From: Lactifluus volemus
Taxonomy: Eukaryota > Basidiomycota > Agaricomycetes > Russulales > Russulaceae
Reading direction: 5' to 3'
Assembly: GCA_022376515.1 (NCBI GenBank)
Contig: WTXI01000001.1
Location: 1,364,001 to 1,428,000, forward strand
DNA: 64,000 bases
The notes under the pieces were generated by a model that saw only the letters and a list, made by a program, of their open reading frames with translations, was not told the DNA's origin and did no database searches. The position numbers and the translations under genes were made by a program. Of the stretch, positions 45,458-59,675 are shown in pieces. Every line of letters begins with the position of its first letter. Position 1 is the first letter of the stretch.

Positions 45458-48375
45458 ATGGACTTGAACGACCATCATCGCATAGCGTATGTTCTTTCCC
45501 TTTCTTTCATCTCCCCTCACATAACTCTATCACTTATTTTCAGCTTCAAAAAAGCCCGCACTATTGCGCCACTCTATACAGGCGGTCCCGTTGCAATCAC
45601 TCGAAATGGTCTCGGCTTGATAACTTGCATCGAGGAGCAAGCCCTCCTCACCGATCTCGAGAGTGGCGCAGAGATATGCCGTTTTGCAGGGGTACGTACC
45701 GGTTTGTTAGCTTTCAACCTTACTGATACCGTGACAGGACACAGAGTCTATTACAGCACTTTGTACAACGCCATCGGGGAAGCATCTCATGATCTTTACA
45801 GCCTCCATGGCGCTTCGTATATACGGGTTACCCACTTCCGCCACACCAATCCTGAAGCCGATGTTGCCAACCCGTGTTGTCTCTCGCGCGCATGATGCAC
45901 CGGTATACGTTTGTAAGGCTGACCCCACTTCCACTTACCTTGCGTCCGGAGCGACCGACGGGACCGTCAAGGTTTGGGACATTGTGCGAGGCTTTCCCAC
46001 CCATGTTCTTCGTGGTCACGGCGGTGTCGTCTCTGCGATAGCTTGGAGCTACCCTCGCGCGATGGAACTCGAAACTCGCAAGATGCGACTTTTCACTGCA
46101 AGCGTTGATACACGAATCCGGATGTGGGACCTCACCCAGGGCGCCGAGCAGGCCGCGTCGGCAAACAGGTTAAACCTGAGGCCGTGTTGGAAGGACATGT
46201 CAGTGTACCCAGAGGTCTCGATGTCAGCGAAGATGGGCGATGGCTCGTCAGCGGGGGCGCGACCAGGTCGTACTGGTCTGGGATATCAGCGAGAGAAAAC
46301 TCAAGAAGAGCAGGAAAGGAAAGGAAAAGGAGGCTTGGCCTTCCTTGGAAAATACGATCACTGCTCTTGAACGTGTCGAGGCCGTTGGATTTTAGACGAA
46401 GAGGTGGACGCCAGCGAGTCAAGTTCGCGCTTAAGACATCTCCGGTTTTTCACGGCCGGAGAAAAGGGTCTAGTAAGGATTTGGGACGGGAAAACTGGTG
46501 ATGTACTTCGCGTGTTTGGCGAAGAACGGCACGCGAGCTTGGATCCTGCGGATAGAGAAGAACAGCGACAAATATTGGATGCCTTGTGAGTAACCCAATT
46601 AGCTCCTGGCATCCATATTAAAATTCAATAATACAGTATTGTCCCGTCGACATCTTCCATAGTGTCAGTCCACGCCGATCAAAACATCCTATTCTACTCC
46701 CTCGCCAGCGGCTCATTATATCGTCAACTTATTGGCTTCAATGACGAGATCATTGATACGGTGTTGTTGAGTTCCAGGCAGTCCTCCGATCACGTTGCTC
46801 TCGCGACAAATTCCTCCCTCATACGAATATATGCGACAGAGTCCTTCGATGCACGGTTACTTGCAGGGCACCACGATATTGTTCTGAGCCTGGCCGCCAA
46901 CTCCTCCGGGAGGATGCTTGCGAGTGGGTCAAAGGATAACTCCGCTCGTCTCTGGGTACCGCAAGACATTGAATCAGGCTGGGGCTGTGTAGCAACATGC
47001 GAGGGACACGCGGAGAGCGTCGGCGCGGTCGTATTTGAGCGCGAGGACGTGCCTCGCTATCTGTTCACAGGAAGTCAAGACCGCACGATCAAGGTTTGGG
47101 ATCTTAAACCTGTACCTGCTGAAGTGCACGCGTCAGCACCGATGCGGTGCAAGAGTGTCAGTACGACGCGCGCTCACGAAAAGGACATCAATGCGCTCGA
47201 CTCGTCCCCTGGAGGTGCGTTGCTGGTGTCGGGCTCGCAAGACAAGACGGCAAAGATATGGGCGGTCGACCGCTCTAGCGGCGTGCTCAAACTACTCGGG
47301 ACTTGTAAAGGTCATAAACGTGGTGTGTGGGGCGTGCGATTCGCACGCGCTACGCGAATACTAGCGACAGGCAGCGGTGATCGCACAGTGCGGTTGTGGA
47401 GACTGGACGATTTTTCGTGCTTGAAAGTGTTCGAAGGCCATGCAAATTCTGTGCTGAGGGTGGACTGGCTTGGCGGTGAGAAGGACGGACAGGGCAAATT
47501 GTCAGTGCGTCGGCGGACGGCCTCGTCAAAGTATGGGATCCCCGGACGGAAGAATGTGTTGCTACCCTGGATGGTCACGAGGACAAGGTACGTAGTTAGC
47601 TTGTTCACCCCACTTTAGCACCTACTCACCTACCCATCATCAACATAAAAGGTTTGGGCTCTGATAGTGAGTCGAGACAACAAAACGATCATCTCGGGAG
47701 CTGCAGACTCCATGGTGACATTTTGGGAAGACTGCACTGAAGAACAAGAGGCCGCAAGAGAGTCCGCTCGCGCGGAAGTCGTTCTCAAGTGTGTGCCGCT
47801 TGTTTCCGTCTTTGTGTCCTGCGTCGTTGACTTGAAGGTGTTTCTAGGGAGCAGGATTTCCTGAATTATGTCGCGTTGCAGGATTACCGGCGGGCGATCG
47901 AAGTCGCATTATCTCTTGGACATCCAGGTCGCTTGCTTCAACTCTTCAAAGAATTGAATGGAGGTTCAGGGTTGACGGGTAGCACTGCCGTTGACCGAGT
48001 CCTGCAAGAACTGCGTCCGCGGATCTTGTACGTCTGCTTCGATACGTTCGTGACTGGAATACGCGGGCTTCGAGCGCTCCAGTTGCGCAGCGCGTGCTAC
48101 ACGCCGTTGTGAAGCTTCGTCCGGCCGAAGACATTGGTCACGCATTCGAGACTGCCGATACGAGCGAAGAGAGGAGTGGTCTACACGAACTTGTGGAAGG
48201 GCTTATTCCCTACACAGAGCGTCACCTTGTGAGGATGGAACGTCTAGTCCAGGAAAGTTACGTCTTAGACTATGTACTCAGAGAGATGGATGACGGCTTG
48301 GCTGAGGCGGACGATGAGGCTATGGACGTTGATCCAGTACGCCACACTCATCCATTCGTCGATGTAGGCGCATAG
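45458..48375 (+). CDS. UTP13: U3 snoRNP WD40 protein UTP13 (TBL3 family)
   Basis: Component of the UTP-B subcomplex of the small-subunit processome in the nucleolus. Two WD40 propellers: repeats such as [130 protein letters not shown] and [15 protein letters not shown]. The C-terminal Utp13 helical domain contains [36 protein letters not shown] and [20 protein letters not shown]. Introns about 45487-45543, 45690-45737, 46586-46636, 47588-47652 and 47789-47851. Five one-base losses: near 46164, 46255, 46392, 47499 and 48011, each between recognisable family segments. The forkhead gene ends 80 bp upstream on the same strand. Confidence 0.93.
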
Positions 48376-48582
48376 CTGATTATTGACTCCCAGACCTAGA
48401 ATACGTGATACTGGATAGATTATCTAACTTTAGTACATAATCCGACATTATCCCAAAGTGCACAAATGAAAGTTTGTAAAAGACACCCATTAAACACCCA
48501 ACATCGTCATAAATATAAAACAAGTCGGCGGGATGTTGTATCGTAGGCCCCAGGACAACCGGTGAGTTGCATGGAGAAATGG

Positions 48583-49443
48583 TCACGGTTTGCGAAGGTG
48601 AGCAACTGCTATACGACATCCTTCAACCGCGTTGAATAGGAGGACGAGTTCACCCTCCTGAACGGCGTTCTTGCGGAGATACTCTTGTTCGTCAAGTACA
48701 ATTAGGCCTTGTTCGAGAAGCCAGCGACGGGTTACGCCTCGCAGACAGCCAGTAGAGTCATGTGGAGTGACCCAACGACCTCGACGAAAGAGTGCCAAGT
48801 TGCGCACGGAGGTTTCCGTTAGCATCCCCTGTGTGTTCCAGAGAAGGACATCCGCGGAACCTCCAACAGTTGGAAGACCGAGACGAGCACGTGCTGCCGC
48901 GTAATGGCCACGATGGGTGGTTTTAGAAGCGGTAAATAAAGAGGATGGGGTGGCGACTATATCGAGAAAGAGGGGGATGGGTATCCCAAGGGAATGGGGG
49001 AGACTATCCAGTGAGGGCGATATTTGAGCTGCAAGCATGGGATCACCAGAGATAGGAGTGGTGGTCTCCATGGTTATGTTGATACCGCCAGTGCGTTGGA
49101 GTACCAGCCGGAGCTGTAAAGGCCCCGGGGGGGGCGGTGTTAGGGTAGTTGCAAGGGAGAAATAGGCGAGTCTGACTAACCTTGAAGGGACCACCTTGAC
49201 AGACGTATCGTAAGGTTGGATGGCACGATGACAAGTTGATTGAAATGAAGGCCAAGAAATGGAGGTAAAGAGATCTTGCCAGCCATGTAAGGCAGTAGCG
49301 GCTTTGAGACGGTCAAAGTGGTAGGGGAGAAGCATGAAGGGAGATGGTTGACCACAGTTTACGGTAGTATTCCATGAGTTGTTGAGTAAAGCAATGTCAT
49401 AACGAATTGTTGTTATAAGATCGAAGTTAGTTGAGGAGGACAT
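48583..49443 (-). CDS. ABZ2: 4-amino-4-deoxychorismate lyase (class IV aminotransferase fold)
   Basis: PLP enzyme that releases p-aminobenzoate for folate synthesis. The frame shows LIT-TIRYD near the start, MLLPYHFDRLKAATALHGW, FTASKTTHRGHYAAARARLG with the PLP-Lys expected in the SKTTHR block, DVLLWNTQGMLTETSVRNLA and RGRWVTPHDSTGCLRGVTRR, typical of the class IV fold (E in LTET, loop before RG). About 286 residues, close to the family length. A stretch VRLAYFSLATTLTPPPPGPL (about 49128-49180) has intron borders (GTTAGT...TTTACAG) and may be spliced out; doing so needs one base to keep the frame, so it may hide another lost base. Convergent with UTP13 and divergent from NBR1. Confidence 0.8.
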   Translation of the reverse strand: MSSSTNFDLITTIRYDIALLNNSWNTTVNCGQPSPFMLLPYHFDRLKAATALHGWQDLFTSISWPSFQSTCHRAIQPYDTSVKVVPSRLVRLAYFSLATTLTPPPPGPLQLRLVLQRTGGINITMETTTPISGDPMLAAQISPSLDSLPHSLGIPIPLFLDIVATPSSLFTASKTTHRGHYAAARARLGLPTVGGSADVLLWNTQGMLTETSVRNLALFRRGRWVTPHDSTGCLRGVTRRWLLEQGLIVLDEQEYLRKNAVQEGELVLLFNAVEGCRIAVAHLRKP

Positions 49444-49592
49444 ACCTTGGCCAGTAGTCGAGTCAATTAAGCTGCGGCGCAGTTCCCGTCGAATTTATTA
49501 GTAATTATTTAATCAACAAGTCTTGTCTCGGTCCCACCATTTCCCTCTTTCTTCTCTTTCTCCTTTCACCATCATCATCCATCCTCGTCGTC

Positions 49593-52500
49593 ATGTTCAC
49601 AATAAAGGCAACTTATCGCTCTGAAACTCGCAAATTCTCTTTTCCAGATCCTTCTTTTCCTACTTTTAATCAGATTCATGAACAGGTAACCTTCTTCTTT
49701 TACCCTCCAATCAAATATCCTTATTATCAACCTTCTCAGCTCTACCGCGTCTTTCCTATTAGCAATTCCTATTATCTTGCTCGTCTCCTTTTCACCCAGT
49801 CTCCAACAGCTCCTCTCGCCCGCATACTCATTGGTATGGAAGTTCGCTCAGAGGAAGAGTTTGAGCGTCATGTCCGTCCTTTCCGTGGCCACGCTTGGCC
49901 AGGCGGTCTTCTTCGTTTCTCTATTTGTGATGACGAAACAACCCCTGATGCGCCCAGCAATGTTCCGGGCAATCTGTCCATCCACCAAGATGATGATGGC
50001 ACCCCAATAGATGCTTCGCACAAGCATCCGCGCAAGCATGAATATCGTCATCCACACCATCACGGACATCATCACGGACATCATCATGGACACAATCGTG
50101 GTCGTGGTCATCACCATCGGGGTGAAGTTCCTGAGTGGCCTCGTCCGCCCTTCCCGTTCCTGACCCCGCCTCCACATCCACATCCACCCCCGTCTCCTCA
50201 CCCACCTCCGCGTCCACCTCCAATGGTACCACCTCCACCACCACCTCCGCCGCCGCCGCCACCACCTTTTTTCCCTTCTTTCTACGTACCACCGCCACCG
50301 CCGCCGCCGATTTTCGGAACCCCCATAGCTGGACCACCCCGCACGCATTTCTCCCCTTATGTACATCCAGTACCTCCGCTTCCTAGTCTACCACACGCTC
50401 AGCCATTCTCGCATAACCACCTCCGACAATCTCCACCCCCCACTAGCGAGGCTACTGAAACGCCTGTACAGAGGCTATTCCGTCGTCGCGGCTTGCGGTC
50501 TGTTGCATCCGCCCCGGTGCTAGGTCCCGTCCAACCTCTACCTCCATCCCCCCGTCCAGTTTCATTATTCGAGGATGAATCGCGGAATATTGATTTTCCC
50601 CTGTTCACACATGTGAATAGTCCCAAAGCCTACGTTAGTGAAGAGATGGATGGGTCATACGAGGACGACGCGCATGCTCGTACCATGGGAACGAACGATA
50701 AAGGAAAGCAGCGTGAGGGCGACGTGGAGCATGCTAAGCAAGAGATCACCAATCTCGTCCGGACATTTAAGGCTGATGTCGATCGTATCCTTTCCCGATC
50801 GCTGGGTATGGACCCCACTGATGTCTGGAGCATTACCTCTACGGAGGAGCAGTCCAAGCGAGCATCTCCTCCGCCATCGATTGGATTAGAACGTGCAGCA
50901 ACACCTCAAAGCAGGCCCATAGAGGCAGTACCCATTGCGGAGCCTCAGTTGCCTGCCTCTCCTGTGATCCATGAAAACATCCTTTGTGACATGTGTCACC
51001 AAGTGGTTACTGGGGTAAGGCACAAGTGCCTCGATTGTCCAGGTTTGGCTTCTACACCCTCTGCGTTGAAAAACCTTGACTTTCTGTGTCTAGATTTCGA
51101 TCTTTGCTCTTCATGTCTCGCCGTTCAGCCGCAGAGCATTGGTTCGCATTCAAAGTCGCATGAGCTATTCGCCATTGAAGATGCGGGAGGGGTATGGGTA
51201 CACACATCTTTCGCGGGAGAAGGTACCTCAGGACCTTCCAATTCTACCGCGATGAACGAAGGTCCCGTGGAGCTCCCAAGCACCACGTCCACAGAATCGG
51301 ACGTTCAGAGGGAACGTACTGCCAATGCGACCGAACCCATAGTTCATGATACCATTTGCTCCCTTTGCGATTCTACGATCACCGGTGTCCGCTTTGTGAG
51401 TGTCGTTCGTAATAATTCATAGGAGATTTTACTCATGCTGTCGCAGAAATGCCTTGACTGCCCAAATTTCGACACATGCTATGCATGCTACGCGATCGTA
51501 CCCATTCATCATCCCGGTCACGGTTTTGCTCGCCTGCATGAACCCAAGGACCTGAGTCTACCCTCACTTTCTAAAGCTATCCATCCTGCTCTATGCAACG
51601 GCTGTGGCAACATGATACAAGGCATTCGTTACAAGTGTATGCATCCTGCTTGTAACGACTTCGATCTTTGTGCCAACTGCGAAGCGCACCCGATCCCCGT
51701 TCATCCGACTGGACATGCGATGTTGAAGATTCGTAAACCTGGTGCTTACATTCCTACAGTCAAACGCTATGGAGTTTCCAGAGCGAGAACACCCTCAGTT
51801 GCGAGTACTCAGGAGGACCTCTCACAATTCTGTATCAATACAGACATCGGAGCCGTACCTCATGGTAAATATGCTCCCGTCGAGCCCAAGACGGCACCAA
51901 CCCCGATCTCATCGATTAAGCATATTTCTGATGTATCTCCCAAACTCTCAACGGAGCTTGTAGACGTTTCCCTTCCCGAATCTGAGCCAACTAAGCCTGC
52001 CGAGAAAATGGTCTCATTGGCATTTGGCGCCCCAGTTCTCACTCGCGAAAGTGTCGATCCGCCTCAGTCAACACAGTACTCACCCACACCTGCTCCGCTA
52101 CTCCCTGTGCCATCACCTCCCCCTGCTTTACCGACCGAGTTTATTCCTACCTTTCCATCTTTACACCAGAATGGCCAGTACACTCAAGAACTAATCACTG
52201 GTTTGCATGGAACCAGCGCACATTCTGCTCCGTGGTGGGGACAGAGCGCATGGGTTCCACCCACCCCTCCCGCCCCGCTTCCGTACCCCTTCGCACTCCT
52301 TCAACTCCTCGCCGTTCTCGGAGCCCTGAACCTCTGGTTCTCTTCGAAGAGCAAGGGGATATAGCTACCGGCCCTGCAGATACCTTGGTTTCCTCAGTAA
52401 CCCCACCCCCCGAGTCAGACAGTGGACATTCCCACACATCGCTTCCTCATGTACCTCCAATGGACTTCAATGAGCTGTTTGACCTCGCTTCTCAGTTCCG

Positions 52501-53516
52501 TCACTTGCTCGAGCTTCCACCTGTGGTTACCCCACCTACATTGCCTTCTCTACCCAAAGAAATACTTGAAGGGAACGAAACTGAGCTCATCACAGTGGAG
52601 GAGAATCTGCCTATGGAGCTAGCGTCGACACATGTCGATGACGCGGGGACGCCATTGTCTCTTGTCGCCCTTCTGTCAAAACCTGAGAAATCTCCCCGAC
52701 CTGGTGCACACGATGGAATCAGCCCCGGCCGTTTGTTGTCTCAATTGCTGATAGTTCGACCACATCACTGTCCTCCCCCATTGACAGCAACATAAATATC
52801 TCGGAAGATACGCCGTTGCGTGCCTCGTTTGTTGTGGACAATAACATTCCCGATGGCCAAATTTTCCCACCAGGCGCCGAGTTCGTCAAGTCATGGCGCA
52901 TGCGCAACGATGGACCTGGCCCTTGGCCTGCAGATACAGAACTTGTGTTCGTCGCGGGCGATAAGCTCATGATCGACACATCTGAGCGCTTCAAAGTTGG
53001 CAGTGTGCCGCCTGGCGAAGAAGTTGACGTGTGGACCGGAGAGATGAAAGCTCCTGATGTTCCAGGCAAATATATTAGCTATTGGAGACTCTGCGACAGC
53101 AAGGGGAGACGCTTTGGACACAGCATCTGGATCGAGTGAGCTTTCTCCCTCTTATTCTTTTTTATCATTATCGATTCTAACTGTTTTTTAATCTCAGCAT
53201 CTGCGTCGCTGAGCTGAGCAAGACTCCCTCACATGACGACGGTTGTGATTCGCTCGCGTCGTCGTCCGTTGTAATGCCGCACTCTGCGCCGTCTGTTCCA
53301 ACTGTTCCAATTCCTTCGCATGATGAATCAACAACGGTCCCACCTCTATCAGATACTTCCTCGATATCATTGATCGACGTACCATCCGACGACAGTGATG
53401 ACGACAGTGAATATCAAGATAGTCGCTCCCATTTTGGCTCTTCGCCAGCTAACGGTCAAATACTTTCTCCTGATGTTGATTATGTTGTTCTCTCCGATGG
53501 CTCATCTGACCTATGA
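49593..53516 (+). CDS. NBR1: NBR1-type selective autophagy receptor (PB1, ZZ fingers, FW domain, LIR)
   Basis: Cargo receptor linking cargo such as peroxisomes or aggregates to Atg8. PB1 domain at the start (FTIKATYRSETRKFSFPDPS, SEEEFERHVRPF) interrupted by one intron (about 49687-49738). Then a His-rich tract with HHGHHHGHHHGH repeats and a long poly-Pro stretch. Three ZZ fingers follow: CDMCHQVVTGVRHKCLDCP, CSLCDSTITGVRF-KCLDCP and CNGCGNMIQGIRYKCMHPAC, each with a later CxxC and HxxGH. The FW domain (about 52790-53140) has ASFVVDNNIPDGQIFPPGAE, FVKSWRMRNDGPGPWP, SVPPGEEVDVWTGEMKAP and GKYISYWRLCD, with the four tryptophans. Near the end DVDYVVLSD fits an acidic Atg8-interacting (W/F/Y-x-x-L) motif. 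One-base losses near 52270 and 52724 divide it into three frames. Introns also about 51043-51092, 51397-51447 and 53130-53197. Confidence 0.88.
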
Positions 53517-53935
53517 GGACTGAGACGCAGTATCGTCGAACAAATTCTTCTATTGGACAATGCTTGTTTTTTTCCCCTCAGAGTCAATTTTGTCGTCGCG
53601 CTTAAAATTTTCAGTTCTTGCAATCACTTTTCTGTACGTTGGTGTACAATAGCCTTTTTTTCTCCTCGCCTTGTTGATGTCACACATCGTTTTTGACACC
53701 TGATTTTTCCCCTTCACACATTCAAGGTACTTCTTATGTGAAGAGCATGCGTTGGTACAGGAAAATGTCCTATGTTTCCCAATTTAATGGGTACAACTGT
53801 TAGCCAACGCGAACTGGAGATGAATTCCAAAGTCCCGTAGCGGCTGGTGAAAGTGAAAGCGAAGACAAGATATATCATTAACGGGCTACTAAAAGCGACG
53901 GGATCCCTGGAACAAATAATAGGGGAAAAGAAATT
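53517..53935. other. Convergent 3' region between NBR1 and the hydrolase gene
   Basis: About 420 bp, no supported gene. T-rich stretches (ttgtttttttcccc about 53565-53580, tagcctttttttctcc about 53650) could act as polyadenylation and termination elements for NBR1. Nothing else recognised. Confidence 0.4.
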
Positions 53936-56517
53936 TTAGGTAAACGTTGGCGATCTCCTGCGACCTTTTGACTTGTTTGGCGATGCGGAAATCGTCGTGC
54001 CGCCGGGCTTGTAAGTGAGTGTGACATTTGCAGGACCTGTGCTTTCCCATTGCTCACACAGCGATGTGATGTCTGGGTGACTTGAACTCGACCGGATGGA
54101 TGGAGATGGCACGGGAGTTGACGAAAGCGAGGATAGGCGCAAGTGACGCGAATTGCGACTGGCCGCGTGGTTGCGCATGGTTGGTGGATACTGTGCCCGA
54201 ATAACTGATGAGACGAGTTGTGCATGCTCAAAGCTGTGATAACTCTGCACCCGTCTTGACTTTGGCGTGCGGAAGTTTGAAGGCCCCTGGTCCCAGTCGT
54301 CACCAGTGCGACGTTCATCCTGCACTTTGATGGCTGGCGTCGACTGCGAGCTATCCTCCTCGTCTGATAATGGCAACGACTCGTCCGCGCTGACATACGA
54401 GCTGTCGGATTCATCCTCTGTTGTATCGCTGGTGTCTTGCTCGGAATCATCCCGGACGTTACTAGTTGACGGCACTTTGTCCTGTCCGTCGCCGCGCACC
54501 ATGTGGGCCCGCTCATTGTCGATTTCGTTCGCGAGTTCGGCCTCTGTATGATCATCAAGTGGACGAGGTTCCTCGGGATGGGCGAGAGCAAATCCGTCTC
54601 TCATGAAGGCACGACATGATGAGAACGCGTGGTGTGACGCCTCGAGGAAAGGAAATGCTTGAAACACGTGAATCTGTGTATCAAAGGCGGGCATTGCTAA
54701 GGAGAGGAGGAACAGTCGGGGATGTGCAAACTCACGGCGTCTTCGTACAACTCGTGCATGACCTGCACGCCAGCAAGGGTAGCCTTGTGGGCCAATAGTG
54801 TGACTTCATCGCGTAGAACCTCGGATTCACCAGCTTGTATGAGCAGCGGTGGTAGACCTGTGAAGTCGCCAAAGAGTGGACTAGCGTAGGGATGAGTAAG
54901 ATATAGTTCCATGTTTGAGCCGAGGTAGCATGCGACAGGATCCATGTGGTCCCCATTAGAAGGGATCGGGACGATGTCAAATGGCGCGTTGCTATCCCAA
55001 GAATCGCAGCTTCTTGTCAGATCTGCGCTTTCAATCAGCGAAAAGAAGCTTGCCACACTTGAGAGAAGCACCCACCAACCCAAGGAGACATCAGGATTGC
55101 ACCAGCTGGTAAGGGATAATTGTTATCACGAAGATACATCAGTACAGCTAGACATAATCCTCCGCCAGCACTGTCACCAGCGAAGAGGATATTGCTAGGA
55201 GGGATATGAAGGTCCTCGATCAGGCGGAAGTATGTACTGACGGCGTCATGGAGGGGGCCCGGGAAGCGGGTTTCTGGAGCAAGTCGATATGCGACAGCTA
55301 TTGACGGTCAAATGGGGTTGCATATATAGATGGATGGCAGCTTACCGAATATACGAGCATCAGTAAATTTCGATAAAGGTATGGTTATTGACCTATGTGT
55401 GGACGGACTGAACAAATAATATGCTCCTAAGAGGATCGAAGGGGCGAACTCCGAATCAGACGGGCTTTGCTAAACGGAAACGCATCACGAGGGGACTGAC
55501 CTCCATGGAGATATAGAATGATTCTTTCGTTATGGTGTTTACGTGGTGGGATAGATGAATCGGTGCGAGATTTTGTTTGGGACGCCTTCCACTCTGCCTG
55601 CAGGCGTTGCCAAAGCCTCTTTGTGACGACCCATTCGCCAGAGAGTTCACGCTTGCCATCTTCAAGCTCATCGAATTGAGCGAGAATTCCCCGGAGCCCT
55701 CGTTTGCGTACACGGAAGGTGACGGGAGTGACAAGGGCGTCCGGTGGGAGAGGCACTAGGCCGCCAAGTCCCAGGAACATCCGGATGGTAGCCTAAGCAA
55801 GGGAGTGTCGGAGGGTTTGACAAGAAATGAAGATAAGAGGTGATCTCACGATATTGACAAGATTCGAGTGACGCCCAGCGCCCCTCATGATACCAGCAAG
55901 AATCGTCATGGGGAGGCTCCACGACTTCTTACGTGGACCCCATATGTGATGTGAGACCACGTCGCCGGCCACCTCGGTAGCTAGGTCGAATGAAGCTTAA
56001 TTGAGCTGCAGGAGGAAAGATGCACAAAAAGTGGGAGAAGTGGGGCAAGACATGTGACAATATCGCGTGTTACGCTGCAGTAAATTGCAGATAACTCGTG
56101 GACATCCGAGTTTGCCATACGGGGATAATGTGAAGATCCGGGCTACGAATACTCACCCTTAAGAGCAATTAAGCCACCCAAACTTAGAAGGTCACGGAGA
56201 CTCATGACGTGCCCCCCTTGCTGCTGAAGGAGGGGGTCTACCCGCGCGAATGGGGGTGGTACACCAGGAGTTTCATAGTAGCGTAAGAGGGAGGCGATAG
56301 ATAGAGGTCTTTTGACAGTCGATGTAGGGTTGACGGTGGGGTTGACAGCTCGCCCAGTGGAAAGGCGGGAAAGAGGCCAAGGTAAGGAGATGTTCATCGG
56401 TGGTGAATAAGAAAAGTAAACGGGTGGTGGTGGTGAAGAATAAGAAGATGTGATCAAAACATGAGCTATATGCAGTTCGTCCTCTGCGTGGTCGTACAGC
56501 TCGCTCAACAACCGCAT
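53936..56517 (-). CDS. Alpha/beta hydrolase of the hormone-sensitive lipase (fold-3) family
   Basis: Predicted esterase or lipase. Oxyanion motif HGG in IILYLHGGAYYLFSPS, nucleophile in ILFAGDSAGGGLCLAV (GDSAGG), then MSPWVDLTRSCDSW, acid LIQAGESEVLRDE and His in the IHVFQAFPF segment, so all triad members and the HGG are present. The start at 56517 gives MRLLSELYDHAEDELH; ATG 56400 (MNISLPWPL) is a possible alternative. Introns fall in HGG (about 55437-55505), before AVAYRLAPETRF (about 55297-55345), at WVD (about 55014-55070) and before IHVFQ (about 54680-54740), plus N-terminal ones. The last approx. 240 residues are an acidic, Ser-rich tail beyond the fold (DDSEQDTSDTTEDESDSS), unusual for the family and probably regulatory. 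No frame break seen. Confidence 0.87.
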
Positions 56518-56580
56518 TTATTTAGTACTTTATTTTTTAATCTTATATTAATCACATGAATCAATCCATAGGAATCGCCA

Positions 56581-56610
56581 TCAAATCAAATCAAATCAAA
56601 TCAAATCAAA

Positions 56611-56613
<3 letters not shown>
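56581..56613. repeat. (TCAAA)n pentanucleotide microsatellite, six units plus
   Basis: Six perfect TCAAA units followed by TCA. On the minus strand this reads TGATT TGATT..., and the first TGA is the stop codon of the methionine aminopeptidase gene, so the repeat starts within that stop codon. It lies 63 bp from the hydrolase start. Confidence 0.95.
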
Positions 56614-58407
<1,794 letters not shown>

Positions 58408-58515
58408 CGTGAAGCACTGAAGAAGGATGACTCGGAGATAGGCAGTGCGCGCGTATCACGTAACTAAGTATTATTTCTGTGGGCGTGACTAACCACGACC
58501 TTGCTCGATCCAGTC

Positions 58516-59675
58516 ATGCCGCGCTCCAGCTCTCGCGACGCACCGCACCATTCGGAATCATCGAACAGATATCTCCCCGGAGGTGCTGATCCCATAACTG
58601 AGTCCGACTACTTTCTCAAAAGTTCAGAGTTTCGTGTCTGGCTGAAAGATGAGAAGCACAAGGTATCTTTGAAGTTCGTTGAGTGATATCCCTTCAATTT
58701 CTGACGCTTTCCTCCCAGTACTTTGACGAGCTTTCAGGAGAAAAGGCACGCAAGTGAGTTTGCACGATCACTGGCTAAGCACCTCTCATACTCGCTCAAG
58801 ATACTTCCACAAATTTGTGAAGGTACATCGCTTGTTTACTTCGACATAGATCCAATGTAGCTCATCATCGTTCGATCCGATCTAGGAATGGAATCGCGGA
58901 AAGTTAGATAGTAAGCCCTGTGCCTTTTGATCCTTAGTTGACGACTCAGGTACCCCCCCCCCTTCTGCAGAATCGCTTTACGCTGGTGTGGATCCGTCCA
59001 TGCACTCGGCTACGTCGCAAACCGCGTACAAATGGGCCTTTGCCTCAAAACGTACCAAGGTGGACGAAGAAGCCTTGCAAACCGCCCGATCAGAAGTCGG
59101 TGCGGCCACCTACGGCATCGATCGTCAACCCCCGAAGTCGGGTGAAGGCAGCAGCAAACGCGTGCAGGGCCCGACTCTGCCTCCACAAGGTGACCGCATC
59201 CTGGCTCGTGAAGCTGAAGAGGAGAAAGCCGCGGCGGAGCGGGAATATCAGCGCAAACGCGATAGAGCGGAAGCTCGGAATCGTATAGAAGACATGGTTG
59301 GCCCACGGGAAGTCGGCCGGGAACGCTTGCTCGAGAAAAAACGAGAACGACGTGAGGGTGATCGAGCTTTTAGAGAAAGAGGAGACGAAGGATTGGACAT
59401 TGATGAAGGGACGCTTATGGGTGGCGGGGACAGCTTCAAGGCTCAGTGGGTGTTCCCTATCATCACTCACGGTCTTGGGCTCATACATGTCATGCTTACT
59501 TCGACTTACCAGAATTGCCCGTAGAGACGCCGCGCGCGCAAGGTTTGAGCAGAAACGAGGGGCCGCACGCGAGGATAAGACGACTGCATCACACGACCGG
59601 GCAGTCGCTATACGTGAAAAAGACAAGGCAACTATGGATATGTTCATGCAGATGGCCAAGGCCAAGTATGGGTAA
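58516..59675 (+). CDS. SCI1-like (style cell-cycle inhibitor family) nuclear protein
   Basis: Best matched to the conserved eukaryotic family named from tobacco SCI1; role in fungi unknown. Exons give MPRSSSRDAPHHSESSNRY, then DYFLKSSEFRVWLKDEKHKY, FDELSGEKARKYFHKFVKEW and NRGKLDKSLYAG, which is the family core. The rest is a long, highly charged helical part (AREAEEEKAAAEREYQRKRD, RERLLEKKRERREGDRAF) and a second helix ending DMFMQMAKAKYG. Four small introns near the N-terminus (one leaves a very short exon, about 58886-58910) and one near 59432-59512. Charge and helix suggest RNA or nucleic-acid association, but that is inference. Frame intact. Divergent from MAP2, start codons 109 bp apart. 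Confidence 0.75.

Noticed and set aside
15368..48011. Programmed ribosomal frameshifting as a reason for the frame changes
   Set aside because: The sites share no slippery heptamer or downstream structure that I can see, they occur in unrelated housekeeping genes whose relatives need no shift, and several genes would need two to five events.
49848..50366. Long minus-strand frame rich in Trp and Arg opposite the NBR1 gene
   Set aside because: It is the reverse reading of the poly-Pro and His-rich coding repeats; composition is an artefact and the plus-strand gene is clear.
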